From a virus, in the IMG/VR virus record IMGVR_UViG_3300032677_000097, positions 1-35,244 of that record: a stretch of 35,244 nucleotides of DNA; one strand, written 5' to 3'. Below the pieces are notes generated by a model. The model saw only the letters and a program-made list of their open reading frames with translations. It did not search any database and was not told where the DNA came from. Position 1 is the stretch's first letter. Each line of letters opens with the position of its first letter. Position numbers and translations under genes: made by a program. Of the stretch, positions 34,264-35,244 are shown piece after piece.

Positions 34264-35244
34264 AACTTCTCTCCCGGTTCAAATCCGCGGAATCCTTTGA
34301 AACGTGGGAATCGTAAACTGTAAGTACCGTCTTGATTTTGTGTTACAGCATCGGCACGGACTTCAACAATGTTACCGACAAGGTTATCCCTAGCGGCCCA
34401 ATAAGTAATGCGATTATCATCTGTAAGTCCTGATCCGACATTGGTCCTAATAAGTTTACCATCATCTGTTCCTTCTACAATTAATGCACCTAGTCGGCCT
34501 TCATTCTTACCTGTGCCTTCTTCGGTGCCCACTACTGTTAAACTAACTTCAATGTAGGGCTTTTGTTTTAACCATGCCACTGAACGTTTAGTTTCGTATG
34601 GTGCGTCGGGATCTTTAATCATAATTCCTTCGTAACCGCCTGCGATTGCTTGTGCATTAATTTCCTTGAACTTGGCCTGGTGCTCGGGGTTTTCTAAGTC
34701 TAATAACACTTGCCCAACAATATCTACGTTAGGCATATGATCGGCTAAAGGGGTAAACCACTGCTTTAACCAAGTACTACGTTCAATTTGTGTACGTGAG
34801 CTTAGTCCTGCTTGAAAATCTTTAAGTGTAAGGATGTCAAACAAGTTAAGCACAGCATCGTTGCTTTCAACATCGCTCTTACGATGCACTTGTTTCATTA
34901 GGTCCTGGAACGAACTTGACATTACTTCGCCATCTAAGACCATTGGCTCTTGAAAGAAGATAGCGTGTTTGCTAATTTGTTTTGCAATATGCGGAAAGTT
35001 TACTAGCTCTTTACCGTTCCGGCTAAACATACTGACAGCGCCAGAAGGATACACGATAGTAATAACACGAACTCCGTCCAACTTAACTTCCACCAACTTT
35101 TTGCCTGAGACTTTGCTTTCATGGTTAGCACCATCATGCGCTAATTGACAAGAAAATACAGGAACAGCATATTTCTTATCTGCATGTTTATTGACTGTAG
35201 TATCGCTAGTTCCGCAACGCATATCCTTAATAAGAATACGACGG
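34260..35244 (-). CDS. ATP-dependent DNA ligase, 5' end outside the window
   Basis: The frame stays open from the first visible ATG (35222) through the window edge (RRILIKDMRCGTSDTTVNK), so the N-terminus lies beyond it. Motif I is LVEVKLDGVRV with the adenylated Lys, motif III MVLDGEVM, motif IV EGIMIKDPDAPY, and motif V includes AWLKQKPY. The C-terminal OB domain ends FKGFRGFEPGEKL. The part before motif I (R-C-G-x-S-x-x-T-V-N-K ... V-F-x-C-Q-L-A) fits the helical N-domain of T4-type phage ligases. It seals nicks in phage DNA. A polycistronic block down to 30453 follows it. Confidence 0.93.
   Translation of the reverse strand, partial: RRILIKDMRCGTSDTTVNKHADKKYAVPVFSCQLAHDGANHESKVSGKKLVEVKLDGVRVITIVYPSGAVSMFSRNGKELVNFPHIAKQISKHAIFFQEPMVLDGEVMSSSFQDLMKQVHRKSDVESNDAVLNLFDILTLKDFQAGLSSRTQIERSTWLKQWFTPLADHMPNVDIVGQVLLDLENPEHQAKFKEINAQAIAGGYEGIMIKDPDAPYETKRSVAWLKQKPYIEVSLTVVGTEEGTGKNEGRLGALIVEGTDDGKLIRTNVGSGLTDDNRITYWAARDNLVGNIVEVRADAVTQNQDGTYSLRFPRFKGFRGFEPGEKL

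Overview
This window is a 35.2-kb piece of a tailed-phage genome of the T4-like myovirus type (the broad cyanophage/pelagiphage-like group). The support is a PhoH ATPase, a gp44-type clamp-loader subunit, a GroES/gp31-like co-chaperonin, an ATP-dependent DNA ligase, a block of long tail-fibre proteins built as in T4-like marine phages, NATAAATA late-promoter boxes, and almost gap-free packing with ATGA or TAATG start/stop overlaps. No photosynthesis genes are present. A tctA/tctB pair (tripartite tricarboxylate transporter) and families common in phages of Proteobacteria suggest a proteobacterial host in fresh or sea water; this is inference. Both edges cut genes: phoH at the left and DNA ligase at the right.

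Layout. 1-1270 (+): phoH end and a GIY-YIG endonuclease. 1251-3478 (-): HAD phosphatase and small unknowns behind a sigma70-like promoter. 3475-8793 (-): cupin and radical SAM pair, clamp loader, GroES-like protein, small zinc and membrane proteins, and a DnaE-like fragment. 8852-16371 (-): four tail-fibre/adhesin genes read from late promoters. 16448-18580 (-): IscA/ErpA-type Fe-S protein, Fe/Mn superoxide dismutase, translation factor IF-1 (apparently starting at an AUA codon) and conserved phage unknowns. 18627-20539 (-): tctA and tctB. 20536-26360 (-): a dense array of 24 tiny genes, most of them diverged paralogues ending in a D-A-x-x-F-x-L-K/R-W/Y/F signature, with a stray member at 2311-2502. 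26391-29458 (-): structural-like proteins, a metallophosphoesterase, conserved unknowns and a winged-helix protein with its own terminator. 29592-30456 (+): an island of three low-complexity V/T/P/A-rich genes behind a late promoter. 30453-35244 (-): methyltransferase-like protein, small regulators, and a second paralogue family carrying the core FAELIVREC, all downstream of DNA ligase.

How the parts work together. At least six sigma70-like promoters (TTGACC, 17-bp spacer, TATAAT; several with ATTAATT just after the -35) head the accessory blocks. Two of them are identical over 29 bp, and one of these encodes the last residues of tctA, which suggests that cassettes were joined at promoter sequences. 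T4-type late boxes head the tail-fibre genes, the IF-1/SOD/IscA group and the plus-strand island. The most novel content is the small-protein array, the AUA-initiated IF-1, the promoter embedded in tctA, and a terminator-like hairpin that buries a ribosome binding site at 26760-26793. No tRNA gene, CRISPR array, insertion sequence or intergenic stretch over 300 bases was seen; the longest gap is the 133-bp divergent region at 29459-29591.
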